Assembly: GCF_021869535.1 (NCBI RefSeq)
Contig: NW_026262690.1
Coordinates: 14,471,001-14,535,000 of the forward strand
DNA from: Mytilus californianus
Lineage: Eukaryota > Mollusca > Bivalvia > Mytilida > Mytilidae
Direction of reading: 5' to 3'
DNA length: 64,000 nt
Shown in pieces: positions 11,201-21,938 of the stretch (its first letter is position 1; each line of letters opens with the position of its first letter). Made by a program: the position numbers and the translations under genes. The notes beneath the pieces were generated by a model. That model saw only the letters and a program-made list of their open reading frames with translations. It ran no database searches and was not told the DNA's origin.

Positions 11201-14200
11201 CACCCCAAAAAAATCAAAGACAATATCCTGAAATATTTCAGGACCTCCATAATTCGATTTCAGGATCTCCAAAAAAAATCGATTTCATGATATCCTGCAA
11301 TATTTCAGGACCTCTAAAATTCGATTCAGGACCTCCATTATTCCCGAAATGGAATGTGGCGGTCCTGAATTATTTTTGAAGGTCATCAATGATTTATGGA
11401 TATCCTGAATTTGAATTATGGAGGTCCTGAAATATTTCAGAATCTCCTTAAATACAATAATTTTGACCAAATCTGTGCCTCATAAATGATTGGGCATACA
11501 TTTGTTTTAATACCAATAAATGTTAAATATATTTTAATCTTCTACCAAACAATTGATTGATAGACATTTTTTGGACAGTTAGGCTATCAAGGATAAAATC
11601 TAGTTCAGGTGATTGAATTTTTAATTTTCAGAAAAAAAATTCAAATTGCCACTGCATACTGCTCTGTGTGGTTCTTGACCTTTATTCAGTGATGTAAATT
11701 GATGAATTTAACTTTTTTATTTTGCGATCCCTTACTATCAGATTCCAGATTTTTCTAATGTCGGTTAACTACTGTCTCTGTTGTAAAACTGACCTTGGTA
11801 TGAATCTCAATACTTGTAACTCACATCACAAACCAATTATGACCAAATATACCTAATGTAATTTTATCTACTGCTTACTATCCCAGATATCCAAATAATT
11901 GCAAAGAAATTAAATAAATTTCAGTGTTTTGTCTTAATCAGATATTAATCCAAAAGAAAAAAAATGGTGTCCTTTGTGTAGTGCAGTTACAGATTCACGG
12001 GGTTAGGGGTAATGTTGCCATCCCCCAACTTTGAACATCATAAACGTACGCCCCCGACCCCCTTTGATTGAAAATATATCATTTTTAGAATAAAATTGTC
12101 CAAAAAAATGTTTTCGAAAATTATGTCCCCTTTAATAACATCCTCAGTATGCTGTCCAGTTGAAGGTAAGTTATATTTAAGGCACAATTAGCGGAGTACA
12201 CACAAGTAACTATTACTCGTAAATAATACCAATCTACTGGAGGCTGAAACAGACAAGTAAAGAACTTTCATGTAAAAATTCGCATATGTTGGACCCGAGC
12301 AAGAATTTTACAGAATAAGGATATTTTTTACTGAATAGAGAAAAATGGCCTGAAAAAATACAGAATACAGAAATGAAGACCCCTATCCAGACCCTCATTC
12401 ACGGTAGATCAGTAGAAAGTTCGAAAAGTCTCTTTTCTGTATAGCTTATGAAATATGTGTTGAGGTGCAATTGAAAGGTGTTTTATTTTGGCGCAAAGCA
12501 AAGCACCTGAGCCTATGCTGTCATTTACATGTAGGTACAAATCTGGATATTCAAATTTCTACTAGTATTTATACTAGGAGGATTCTGGGTCCTATCGAAT
12601 TCCAATTTGTACTGTTATATATACACAAGTATTAATTTCAGGAAACTCCAACATGAATTTCGTATTATTTTATGAATGAAATCTGAAAATAATGGAATAT
12701 AGACACAATAAACTATTTTGACTGCATACCGTTCCTTGTTGCGTTTCTGTCTCATAATGTTTGGTATTATAAGTACATTTTCAAAACTAGTTATAGATAC
12801 AGTAAACAAACAAGGACAGTTAATAAAACTACGTGAACATTATCTGTTAAGCTTTTAAAACCTTTAAAGATGTAGAATATTTCCAAATTTCAGAAAAATA
12901 GTAAAATATTCTTTTTTAAAGTTTGGCTTCCCCGAAAGAACCAGTTGAATTAATCTAAAAAATCAACGTTGATGTCTGATGAATTTAGATATGAATAAAA
13001 GTAAATAATGCGTCGTCTCAGGACCAGGAAGTACATAGGTCGTACCTAAAGCAGATGCGCAATTACATCAAATGTTGAATAACAATAGATCAATTGCATA
13101 TAAAACTTTAATGTACATGAAATCGGTCGTCTGTTTCCTTGTATTCAAACGAAATATTAAACCAGTTATCTGCATATAACTGAGCACTATATGATTGAAC
13201 CGTTGTCTTTGTAGTAGAATTGCAAATATTTGTCACAGGACCTTTTCGGCTTGCATTGTTTGAAATGTTTAACTCTGTATCTAATACATAAAGAATGTGT
13301 TATATGACTGAATATTGATAATCAGATGCATTATTATTATGTCTTTAAGACTCGTCCGAGTAATGATAAGAAATGAAATGACTTTTCTTTGCTATTTTAG
13401 AATGATAAAAGAAGAGTCTCCATCGCTTGCTAATGATAACTTATATTTTATCCGTGATAAGCAAGCCACATAAAAGAAACATGAACTTTTATAACTAATC
13501 AAACCTTAAACATTGAGCCACACATAATTCCTTATAGGACAAAACACTTACATATAAACAAAGACGATGTTTCTATCTTTGGACAGGAATTTTATTATTG
13601 GCATAACATTATAAATAGACAATATACAAAAGTAACAAACAAAATTTATAAGAGCCTGCAAAGAGGACTGAAGCAGTCATTTTCATGAAATTTGTTCCAT
13701 CGTCTAAACTTCAGTAAAACGATCGTTAAGTAGAATGTTTATTTGTATGTATTCATAACGTTAGTAAATTAACAAAAATAACGAAATTAAAAAAAAAAAG
13801 CCTTTAAAACAATTTATGTGTACCCTTTTTACTAAAGTCTATATTTTATTTACAGTCATCGCGGTCATGCATGTTAGTTGCTGGCATCAGAGGATACAAT
13901 TCGTAAAACGAAAGCCAATGAGCAAAAATAACACTAACTAGTAGCATTTCTGGATTAACCTTCCTCAGGACAACTCAAACACTGAGAATCACCTAAGTCA
14001 TCTTTTTAATTTAATTAGATATAGGAAGATGTGGTATGAGTGCCAATGAGACAACTCTCCATCCAAGTTACAATTTATAAAAGTAAACCGTTATAGGTCA
14101 AGGATTAGCCCAGTTGTTTTAGAAGATGCATGTTTAATATAACGATTGGCACAAAATAGTTAGAAAAACGACACAACCAAATAGGAGGTCAAAGAAAGGG

Positions 14201-14292
14201 AAAATATTATATTATTTATATTTACCTGTAATTTTCACAATAGCCTGCAGTAAAATAGTCGAAAGAACACTGATGCACAATATGTACTTCAT
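5078..14292 (-). CDS. Small cysteine-rich type I membrane protein, copy A (four exons)
   Basis: Predicted join on the minus strand: exon 1 14226-14292, exon 2 7894-7999, exon 3 5778-5854, exon 4 5078-5274. All junctions have GT donors and AG acceptors and the phases are consistent (1, 2, 1), giving about 148 residues. Order: signal peptide (about 22 residues); a six-cysteine ectodomain, C-x6-C-x5-C-C-x5-C-x5-C with SWCCPNGYVC; one membrane helix (LIVGIVIGCLVGV...); a basic stop-transfer (VRHR); and a tail of QSGQTYP repeats ending YPVPKY. The layout resembles CYYR1/Shisa-like small membrane adaptors, which often carry Pro/Tyr-rich tails, but orthology is not proven. Alternative first exons lie at 17927-17993 and, dead, 21939-22003. 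Intron 2 is almost wholly tandem repeats. Confidence 0.75.
5778..5854 (-). CDS. Exon 3 (transmembrane segment), copy A
   Basis: A 77-bp exon between an AG at 5855-5856 and a GTAAGT donor starting at 5777. It encodes LIVGIVIGCLVGVGIFIGVI then CACVR, a single glycine-rich helix followed by a Cys pair and basic residues. Its phase joins exon 2 (GG|A) and exon 4 (C|AT). Length and phase are identical in copy B, with only a few substitutions, which supports real coding use. Confidence 0.8.
5920..6375. repeat. Tandem array, about 56-60 bp unit, in intron 2 (copy A)
   Basis: About seven diverged units with 'acatgaaatgacatatcaatgtcagttgacatatcataagtccaggtacaaacagacaa' features (shown here only as a pattern of conserved words: gaaatgacat, cagttgacat, tccaggtacaaac). 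It lies on the exon-3 side of intron 2. The block-B counterpart is expanded to about 18 units. Confidence 0.8.
6385..7893 (-). repeat. Exon-derived 67-bp tandem array with repeated splice donors (copy A)
   Basis: About 22 units, some truncated. In gene orientation each unit is GATGGATACGTCTGTAC..., then GGGACATCAACATGTCTCAG and TACTGGGTGAGTAAATCTTG, then TACTATCAA. The first part repeats the 3' end of exon 2 in its own frame (DGYVCTGTSTCLSTG) and the rest is the exon 2 donor and start of intron 2. At least twelve units keep the GGTGAGT donor. Unit length is not a multiple of three, and the exon frame reads into TGA just past the donor. Confidence 0.9.
7894..7999 (-). CDS. Exon 2 (cysteine-rich ectodomain), copy A
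   Basis: A 106-bp exon. The acceptor TTTTCAG ends at 8000 and the donor GGTGAGT starts at 7893. It encodes FGDLCYSGYHHCSGTSWCCP, NGYVCTGTTTCLST and G, a six-cysteine module C-x6-C-x5-C-C-x5-C-x5-C. The CCPxGYxC core resembles granulin-like or knottin-like folds, but no family is assigned. Its 3' 44 bp are the source of the adjoining tandem array. Copy B differs at two residues (S for G, D for N). Confidence 0.8.
8640..9290 (+). mobile_element. LINE relic, 3' end of ORF2
   Basis: Plus-strand frames decode pieces such as MTSKANQSFGFIRRNLKIAS, PKVKAHAF, STSNLLIPLDNRTRHSSPHS, then SFYPRTVMN and LPQQIVS. These are typical of the C-terminal region of a jockey/CR1-type non-LTR reverse transcriptase found widely in invertebrates. 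There are several stops and internal deletions. Block B holds a different part of a related element at the matching position (48990-49500). Confidence 0.75.
9482..9754. mobile_element. MITE/foldback element (273 bp, long inverted arms)
   Basis: The ends TTACAGCCGATTGCA...TGCAATCGGCTGTAA are inverted, and the arms pair for about 80 bp (9482-9575 with 9680-9754) around a further hairpin 'ctacagacagatag...ctgtcggac'. No coding capacity. A target-site duplication is not clear. The element is absent from the equivalent part of block B, so insertion probably post-dates the duplication. Confidence 0.85.
10000..10180 (+). repeat. Dispersed mussel-type repeat fragment
   Basis: 'cagcgagaatatcccgcacc' followed by a GC-richer 'ggaggtgggctccagctggc' stretch. 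The same family occurs at 62810-63060 (plus) and at about 40130-40250 (minus). Probably an untranslated part of a larger transposon. Confidence 0.6.
10215..10232 (+). repeat. Homopolymer G run (18 bp)
   Basis: Eighteen consecutive G in otherwise AT-rich DNA. A similar 19-G run is at 57086-57104 and a 15-C run at 49517-49531. Possible quadruplex-forming or assembly-sensitive sites. Confidence 0.9.
11210..11460. repeat. Foldback made of 'tcctgaaatatttcagga' palindromes
   Basis: Both tandem and inverted copies of 'atttcaggacctccataatt' and its complement fill this 250-bp stretch (left arm about 11225-11270, right arm about 11395-11455). No protein-coding signal; small ORFs here on both strands are by-products of the symmetry. 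Confidence 0.75.
11470..13860. other. No gene seen
   Basis: AT-rich sequence with no ORF conserved in block B and no convincing splice-flanked exon. Part of it (from about 12840) aligns with 50300 onward in block B as noncoding upstream sequence of the cysteine-rich gene. Confidence 0.5.
14020..14160 (+). repeat. Dispersed repeat ('gatgtggtatgagtgccaat' family)
   Basis: Close copies of this repeat occur at 58385-58670 (longest), 57725-58075, 60580-60670, 21540-21610 and reversed at 25555-25630 and 50225-50275. I recognise it as an abundant mussel-genome repeat; no protein is encoded in it. Confidence 0.75.
14226..14292 (-). CDS. Exon 1 (signal peptide), copy A, proximal promoter
   Basis: ATG at 14290-14292, 22 codons plus one base, then the GTAAAT donor at 14225. 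It encodes MKYILCISVLSTILLQAIVK followed by IT, a typical secretory signal. The phase-1 end joins exon 2 (G|GT), giving ...KITGFGDLCYSG. Three other intact copies of the same 67-bp exon exist (17927, 51579, 54991). Confidence 0.75.
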
Positions 14293-14387
14293 TTTGATTT
14301 TTGTTAATAGTTATCAGTGCGCCTTGAAGTCGATTGTTAAATACAGAACAAATTGTCTCTGAATTTCAAAACAATCGGGAGGCAACG

Positions 14388-14420
14388 TCACGTGATGTTG
14401 ATCATATTCACGCTATATAG
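14388..14420 (-). promoter_or_regulatory. Conserved core promoter element of exon 1 (TATA-like + CACGTG)
   Basis: Reading toward exon 1: a CTATATAG box (14413-14420), CGTGAATATGATCAACA, then the palindromic E-box TCACGTGA (14388-14395), about 95 bp before the ATG. The arrangement is conserved at 51726-51758 (block B) and, with changes, at 18080-18105 and 55156-55180. CACGTG is the binding site of bHLH-zip factors (USF, MITF/TFE, Myc/Max); which one acts here is unknown. Confidence 0.5.
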
Positions 14421-15649
14421 ACACAGAAACTTTAAATGAAGTCGGGACACATGCAATGCAGTCAAAGATTAGATTTTTTCATTCTTTCTCTTTTTAAAGA
14501 ATGGGGATAAAAGCAATTAATGACATAATTTCTTCAAACTTTGCTAACACGTAGTTTTTAATCATGCTTATCAAAAAGTATAGTTTACCGAGCTTGTCAA
14601 GATACAGGTTGTGAAAAGTTGACATAATTGATATGAATATACATGGAAAAAGCATTATTATGAATTTTCTATACTTTCAATTATTAAATTAAATCATCTG
14701 AGTTATTTCCCCTCATAATGCAGAGATTAAAGAATTTTTAATCAATATGATTTTTCTGTCTTCGTAAAAAATAGTCGTTATCATTCAGATAAAATCACAC
14801 AAATTCTATCATTAAAAAGAAAAGTGAATTTGCTTATTTCATTGAAAATTTTGACCGATCATTTGGGGTCCTTTGCGATCCAAGTTGGCAAAACGAACCC
14901 ATATTACCTGGAATGTGAATATATACATAAAAACAAATGCAAATCAAAACACAATACAATACCTGATAAGTTCTGTTTTTCTTTTTATGTATCTTAGAAT
15001 AATAAGATTAAATAACGATTATAAATGAGATGTTCAGATTCAGTTGAACCATTGAAGTATATGTCAATATAATACTTTCATGGTTGAACACAAAATAACG
15101 AAGTCGCTACATGTTTATGTAGCGATAACTGTATAACTTCAATAGTTTTTTTAAAGGGTAACAATTGATAAATGTTCCCAGAAAGTAAAAATTGTACGAG
15201 TGTTGCCATTTCTAATTAAAACACTACAGATGATATCAAATGACCTGAACGATGCCAATTTTACTGCATCAGATGAACATTTTGACAATTAAGATATCTT
15301 TAGTGATGCTCAAGGCGAAAATGTTTGAAAATCCAAAGGAATCAGAGATTTGCTCGAGAGAGATTCCTATATTTCCTGGTAGCTTATTTTAATATTACAT
15401 TATCGTTACTCTATATCATGTCAGTATAAAAGAATAAACAATTAAATGGTCTTACTTTTGTGTAGTTTATGCATTTTTTTTATTATTATATTCTAAGTAT
15501 TTCCTGGATACTGATAAAATATTTTACAGGAATACTTCACTTGAGTTTAGACAATGAAGTATAATTCTAACAGGCAATATGAAAAATAAAGAATATTTAT
15601 TTTTTGTTTAAAAAATAATGATGAAAAATATGAAAACATTTTTTTATAA

Positions 15650-16080
15650 ATTCAATGCGTCCCAAGCGCTTTTCTGGATTTACCTTCATCCGGAACTTTT
15701 AAAGCCAAATATTTGAAAGCCAAAGATGTATAAGAACCGAAACAGTTGAAGAGCTATATGACCGATAAGGTCTTAAAAAATAGCCAAATCCATCTACAGT
15801 CAATAAACTCATCATAGATACCATGATTAAAATTGTGTACGCCAGACGCGCGTTTCGTCTACAAACGACTCATCAGTGACGCTAGGAGCTCAACTTTGCC
15901 TGAGGGAGTTGAAAACCTTAATTTCTTTATAATTGAAAAATTTGTAAACGGCCAATTTTAGAAACCTTGTTATAAATCATGTCAGTACCGAATTACTGAT
16001 TACTAAGCTGAAGATACCATCGGGGATTGTTAGTCCGTTAGCAGTGGTGTCGACCCAGTGCTGCAAAATATGAAAACAAC
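15650..16080 (-). repeat. Dispersed repeat with 'acgcgcgtttcgtctac...actcatcagtgacgc' core
   Basis: Contains 'gcttttctggatttaccttc', 'aaagccaaagatgtataagaaccgaaac' as separate conserved words, and the core at about 15840-15890. Related copies at 16110-16250, 19650-19760, 24430-24495, 25080-25180, 54180-54320, 56970-57030 and 62655-62735. A bivalve dispersed family, probably linked to the reverse transcriptase element. No intact gene. Confidence 0.65.
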
Positions 16081-16269
16081 ACTTTATATATTTCATGATA
16101 ACATATTCCATAGATTCGAAGCACTTTTTTGGATTTACCTTCATTATGAACACTCAAAGCCGAATATTTGAAAGCCAAGGACGTATAAGAACCGAAACAC
16201 TTAAAGAGCTATTTGACCAATAGGGATCTAAAAAAAAAAACCAAATCCATCTAATGTCTATTCGACTTA

Positions 16270-16885
16270 TAACATACTAAAACGCATATTCAAATTATAA
16301 AAGTCTAAAATAATCAATTTACAATGCATGGACACGATAGTATGTATCACCATTTTTTGTGTATTTTAGTCTAGACGCCATCTAATTAACCATCGAGGTG
16401 ACCTCCGTAGACTGCCGACGATCATATAACCCGATATAAACATAAACATAGATATAAATATGAATTTTCTAGGTCTGTTTGATTTCATATTATAGGTTAA
16501 AAAATATGTTAATAATGGTTTTTACCAGTATAAGAATGAGCTTTTGTAGATCGAATCAGTCAACCAAATGGTTTACCCTTGTTTCACTTCCAGTGTTGAC
16601 ATTCTTTTCCTTTAAATAGCTGAACACGCCTAGTTCATGCGTAACCCATCTCTAACTAAGGGGTTAAGTTTAAGTTCACATGAACACGGATTTAATGAGG
16701 TCGAATTATTCACTTGCAAGTGAATAATTCATTAGCGATGTTTCTTTGCTTATTTTGACAAAACTGAACCAAACTGGCTGCTATAAGCGAATTATTATTT
16801 CTCTGTTTCACTTTCATTTATGATTGAACAAAAACAAATCATATTTTATTTTGTCTATATCTCGTAGCTAGTACCCCTTTAATTA
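16270..16885 (+). repeat. About 0.6-kb interspersed element (plus orientation)
   Basis: Nearly the reverse complement of 52812-53400. Shared landmarks: 'gtctagacgccatctaatta', 'ggtctgtttgatttcatat', 'tgtttcactt', a 28-bp perfect palindrome 'gaattattcacttg/caagtgaataattc' at 16704-16731, and the end 'tagctagtacccctttaa'. No ORF. The flanking block sequence lacks it at the matching place in block B (54300-54340). Confidence 0.75.
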
Positions 16886-17690
16886 TTGATAACGAATAAA
16901 CAAATATATGATAACATATTTCATAGATTCGTTATCATAAATTTAATCCGTGATAACGAATTATAACCATTTAGCGAATTATATAATTCGTGATAATGAT
17001 TTTAATCCGTGATCACGATTTTCTAAATTCGTGATAAAATTTTTTTTTTTTTTAGTTCCTCAATTGGTTTATCGTACAACCCCAAATTCCTCATAGGGCA
17101 AACCACTGAAATATAAACAAAGACAAACATTGACGACGTTTCTGACCGGACAGGAACATTAATATTAGTATTGATATTAAATAGTATTTGAAAAAGAAGA
17201 GGTACAACAGGTACAAACATAAATTATACGTTGACGATATATAAGCTGCATAATTGCAAAGATGATGTTTCACGGAGGAGAAACATGTAATTTTAATAAT
17301 TTTTTTCAAATGTCTGAAGCTCGGCAAAAAAGAAAACCGTCAAGTAGAACGTATTTATTTTCTCTTCTTAATATAACCATATAATAAGAAATCTGCAATA
17401 GTTTTAATTGATATCTATTTTCAAATTAACACTTAAATTTGCATTTTACATTCTAATTTGTCAATAGTAATCGCCATGATTGCGGTCATGTTGGTTAGTC
17501 GTTTGAATCAGCGGACATAATTTGTAAAAGAGGAGACAACCGAAGAACCAAACGCAAGTGGTTTCAGAAGGAGTATATTTAATATTACAATGGACATTGG
17601 ATAGGCAACAAACTCAAAATAGTAAGGAGACGTGTCATTTGGACCCGATATAGGAGCTAAAAAGGGAAAAAGTATATAAGTGATATATAC

Positions 17691-17722
17691 CAGTAATTGT
17701 CATAATAGCCTGAAGAAACATA
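17691..17722 (-). pseudogene. Partial exon 1 relic of the cysteine-rich gene
   Basis: Only the 3' half of the signal exon is recognisable (MFLQAIMTIT then G|GTATAT); the codons before are lost. Its position between two better copies suggests a decayed tandem duplicate. Confidence 0.5.
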
Positions 17723-17926
17723 GTTGATGTTGGTTGGTCGCTGGCATCAACGGACACAATTTGTGCAACGAAAGCCAACCTAAGTCCTTTAATTGATCAG
17801 CTCAGTTGTTTCAGAAGATCTATGTTTAATATTACTATTGGCGTTGGAACAAAATGTTAAAAAAACGTGTCACACCGACCTTATTTCGGAGCTAAAAAAA
17901 AGGAAACATAGAGTATTCATATTTAC

Positions 17927-17993
17927 CTGTTATTTTAACAATAGCTTGAAGTAAAATTGTTGAAAGAATGCTAATGCACAATATATATTTCAT
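17927..17993 (-). CDS. Alternative exon 1 (signal peptide), copy A, distal promoter
   Basis: An intact 67-bp exon with ATG at 17991-17993 and GTAAAT donor at 17926, encoding MKYILCISILSTILLQAIVK then IT. Same phase as the proximal exon, so it could splice to exon 2 directly, skipping 14226-14292. It has its own upstream element with CACGTG (18080-18085). Usage cannot be known without transcripts. Confidence 0.6.
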
Positions 17994-18079
17994 TTTGATT
18001 TGTATTAACTGTTCACAGGACACCTTTTAAATCGATCGTAGTTGTCCCAAGAATTTCAAAAGATATCGGAAAGCAACAT

Positions 18080-18105
18080 CACGTGGTGTTGATCATATTC
18101 ACGCT
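18080..18105 (-). promoter_or_regulatory. Upstream element of the distal exon 1, copy A
   Basis: CACGTG and the 'gatcatattcacgcta' block are kept, but the TATA-like box seen at 14413 is changed to 'gctaagtt'. About 90 bp upstream of the ATG, the same spacing as the other copies. Confidence 0.4.
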
Positions 18106-18649
18106 AAGTTGACAGACTTATTTTAATCGAGGTCGAACATATGCACTGCTGTCAAAACTTGAATTTGTTGACTCTTTATCTTTTTAAAGGTATGTAGGTA
18201 AAAGCTAAAAATAACAGATTTTCTTCATACTTTACTAAAACGTAATTTTTATTTAGCTATTTTCAACAACAACAACAAAAATATAGGTCACCACGCTTAT
18301 TTTCAAGCTACAGGTTGTGCAAAGCTGATATATTTTGGTATAAAGGATTATACATGTGACAATTCTTGCTACATAATAGATAGATTTTTGAACATAATAT
18401 TTATCAGAAAATGTAATAAAAAATATAAAGGTAAATTCAAAAAGGAGAAGTGACTAGTCCATAAAATGTCTAAATGTGCATATGGTGCAGCAAAATACAA
18501 AAGAATTGTAACTCCTGACAGGCATTTTCCAAAGAAAATTGGTGGCTTCAACCTGATTTAAAATAAAAACTAAAGTGCTTTCCTTTATCAAAATTAAAAA
18601 TTATAAATTTTGCATATTTCATTAAAAATTTGGACGATGTCATTTGCGA

Positions 18650-18960
18650 TCCAAGATGGCGAAACCAACCCATAATAAACAACAGTCTACAAAACACAAC
18701 AAAAGAAAGACATAACACCTGAGCAACAGGAATTTCACCCAAAACTTGCCGGAAGGCAAGCAGATCCTACTCTACTTGTGACACCCTTCGTGTATCTCAT
18801 GTAAGTACAAATCTGGTGATAAGTCTCATTCGCAGGAAAGAGAACGGGTTTGCGGGTACGAAAACGTAGCAAATTCTAGATGTTTCAGAAAGTTAAAAAC
18901 TGTTACGGATATTTTTGACACTGCAAATTGATATTAAACTGAACAAACAGCTGAAATATT
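18650..18960 (-). mobile_element. Noncoding part of the reverse transcriptase element
   Basis: Contains 'ggcaagcagatcctactcta', 'acttgtgacacccttcgtgt' and 'tctcatgtaagtacaaatct', matching 55960-56060 (block B) and the more complete 31975-32105 and 38640-38770. Present in both blocks, so it predates the duplication. Confidence 0.6.
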
Positions 18961-20403
18961 TGACAGCAAGACATAAATGATGTATGAGTTCATCCACTCA
19001 CTTTAAATTAAGAAATCGGTATAAGACTTTGGGTGCAGAAGTATTTTACAGTATTTTATTCTTACTTTCCATTTAGTATCCACGTGTTTATGCACGATTA
19101 TTCGTGCCTGAAACCGACAAATTTATATAATGACGACTTTTCTGTCTTATATGAAAAAAAACATATGATTTTCCTTCAATATGTCCTTGACCGGGAAGTA
19201 TGTCGATTCAATTGACAATGCGCAATTACATGTCATTCAGTACAGCTATTTCCAAAAAATCAAGCATTATGTTATTGTTATGGTGATACCTGATAAAATA
19301 AAATTACACAGGTGTTTTATGGTTTTATTCAATTTTAGTTACTAGAACAACTGAAATTGTTAAATGAGTTTTTGGAAAATGTATTATCTTATGAGATAAT
19401 TGTTAAAACAAAACTTCCTATGGATTACTCCTCAAAGACAATAAGAAAAATCTTCTTGCAAGGCTCTTTAGTGTCAACTTTCAGATTTATTGATCATTTC
19501 CTGTTACTCCATCTTCCACTGTTTACAAAATTTATAGTTTTTTCGAAATACTAAGTGTTTAACCCAGGAATAGATTACCTTAGCTGTATTTGGCAAAACC
19601 TTTCGGAATTTTGGTTCTCAATGCTCTTCAACTTCGTACTTTATTTGGCCTTTTTAACATTTTTGATTCGAGCATCACTGATGAGTCTTTTGTAAACGAA
19701 ACGCGTGTATGACGTACAAAGTTTTAAGCCAGGTTTCTAAGATGGGTTTAGTTCCACAATTTAGCATGTTTAGTAAGCGCTTGGACCTCATATATCCTAG
19801 TAAACTTGCGATTAAGGATGCTACTAATTCTATTATCTTGATCTCTTCTTCGATATTGACACGACACAAGTTTTACAGTAAACATAAGGAAGTTTGTAGA
19901 TTTGCACGATGTGTCTGTGTCTCAACTCGCAAGCGACATGTTTTCGGTGTTTTAGATCCTTGGATAACAGAATAGTCTGATCTGTTAATATCCCGATTGT
20001 GACATTTGACTGAGTGTTGAGCAGGATGCGTTTACTCTGTCGACGAACCCGGTCTCGCTCCTTCTAGAGTTCTCCTCAATTGTTATTTGTTACATTGATT
20101 TGTTCAAAATCATTGGTTTGTTGTCTTATTTTTGAATAAATTATCTAAATTGTGAGACAGAAAAAAAACGTTCTATATAATTTCATTATATGACAGCTAT
20201 TTAGTATTAACATACATGCAAATACTTGACTGTATACATTACATCTTATAAAGTCCAAAAAAAAAAACACTTCAGTACGTAAACGTTGCAAATAGGGAAA
20301 TGAAATAAAAACAAAATAATTGCACCCTAAACATTGAGGGAAAGCCTTTTCGGAAACTAATAATTTCAGTCTTGAGTTTTTTATGTAGTATTTTGTGAAC
20401 TTG

Positions 20404-20546
20404 TTAGTCTGTTCGTCGTCTTTTGTGTTTTGCCATTCCTTTTTCAGTTTCCCTAGACTGTTGAATTTTGAATGTCTCTGTGGTATCGGCCGCCTCTTTG
20501 TAATGCAGTTCCATACAATCAATCGGATCTGCCACTTCCAGGTAAT
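20404..20546 (-). CDS. Terminal exon of an unrecognised gene, copy A
   Basis: A TTTTCAG acceptor (ending 20547) is followed by two bases completing a codon, then 46 codons and a TAA at 20404-20406: YLEVADPIDCMELHYKEAAD, TTETFKIQQSRETEKGMAKH, KRRRTD. The charged, Lys/Arg-rich end has no motif I recognise. The acceptor and first 17 residues are kept in block B (57343-57458), where the end is shorter. Upstream exons of this minus-strand gene were not found. Confidence 0.45.
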
Positions 20547-21234
20547 CTGAAAACATAATTTATATTTAGTCCAGGGTCTTTATTCACAAAACATCTAACG
20601 AGTAAAATGCATTCTTAGTTATAATGAAATGTTCTTTACTTCCGCGGATATTTTATTTTCGTAAGAGTTTTCATGAAAAGACCTAGGGTGGTAATGAAGT
20701 CAAATTCATAATAACTGAACAGAAAAACGATTAATATGAGGTGTGTAGTTTTTTGTAAGCCGATCGAAGCCAAATTCTAGCACAAAATCTGCCTGGATAA
20801 CTGAAAACAGAGTAACATTCATTTTCATTGAAATATTTTTTGGTATTGAGGTCAAAGGTATGTCTAAAAAAAACCAGACTCCTTTTATTACCTGTACAAA
20901 TCAATACACAAACGAAGATTTGAAAATGTGCTCGACAATGCCGCTTATCATATGTCGGGCTATTAATCGACAGAAGAAAAGTAATACATCATATTAAAAG
21001 AGATGACAAATGATAACAACACCAAATACCTCAGAGGAAAAAACACTAAAACTAAACCAAAGACCAACATTTACCAAGTTTCTGACCTGTTACTGGAACA
21101 TTAATGTTATTGTTCGTATAAAGTTATACTTGAAAAAAGTACAAAGTTACAAAGGGGACAGACACAAAAATATAAGTCAAAGAAATATTAACTAGATACA
21201 TGCGAATAGGACTGAAAAACTGCAATTTGATTTA

Positions 21235-21440
21235 TATATGTATATTCTCCATATGTAGTCGCTCCTGGACTATTGCCACATAGAAAGTGAAATTTCACCA
21301 TCGATTAGCTGAAATCGTCACTTTTATCGTAAAGTTTTGTTCTCAATTGACCATCATTGTCAATTTCTAGAAGTAAGTCAAGATGTGATGCAAATTTAAC
21401 TGTATCAGTGGTATCATTTTCATGTATTTCAAATTGTTCT
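21235..21440 (-). mobile_element. Reverse-transcriptase element relic
   Basis: Minus-strand frames read LRTKLYDK-like and LDLLLEIDNDGQL pieces of the family at 32108-32428. The block-B counterpart is 60370-60500. Stops are present. A further fragment ('cactgtcaatttctagatat') is at 22890-22970. Confidence 0.6.
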
Positions 21441-21529
21441 CTGGGGTAAATGCATTCAACGTAGCTATTCATTACATAGATGATGATACAACTATGATCA
21501 ATCTACAGTTATCCTGGTCATTATAAAAT

Positions 21530-21860
21530 AAGAATTTGTGATACGATTGGGGTGAGACAACTACCCAACAGAGACCAAATGACGTAGATGTTAGCAACTA
21601 TAGGTCACCGCACGAAATTCATTAATAAGCAAAGCCCATCCTACATAGCAAGCTATAAAAGGACCAGACATTTCAAAATGTTAATAATTCAAAGGAGAAA
21701 AATAACGGCATAATGTTGCTTAGTCGGTGGCATCAGCGGACACTATTTGTAAAACAGAAGCCTTTCTAAGAACCACCATTTGTTAGAATCAGCCTTGGGG
21801 TTTCAAAAAATATCTATCTTTTAGATTACGGTGGACGGAAATTGTGAGAAAAAAGAAAAA
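21530..21860 (+). repeat. Dispersed repeat fragments
   Basis: Decayed copy of the 'gtaggtcaccgcacgg'/'aagcaagctataaaaggacc' repeat (compare 57780-57870 and 58440-58520), followed by the 'ggtggcatcagcggacac' word that recurs near each signal exon (13880, 17745, 51310, 60945). Confidence 0.55.
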
Positions 21861-21938
21861 AAAGCGTCTCATACTGATTCATACTGAATTATATAAAACA
21901 AAAAACGATGAAACATTCATCATATTATTCTTAATTAC

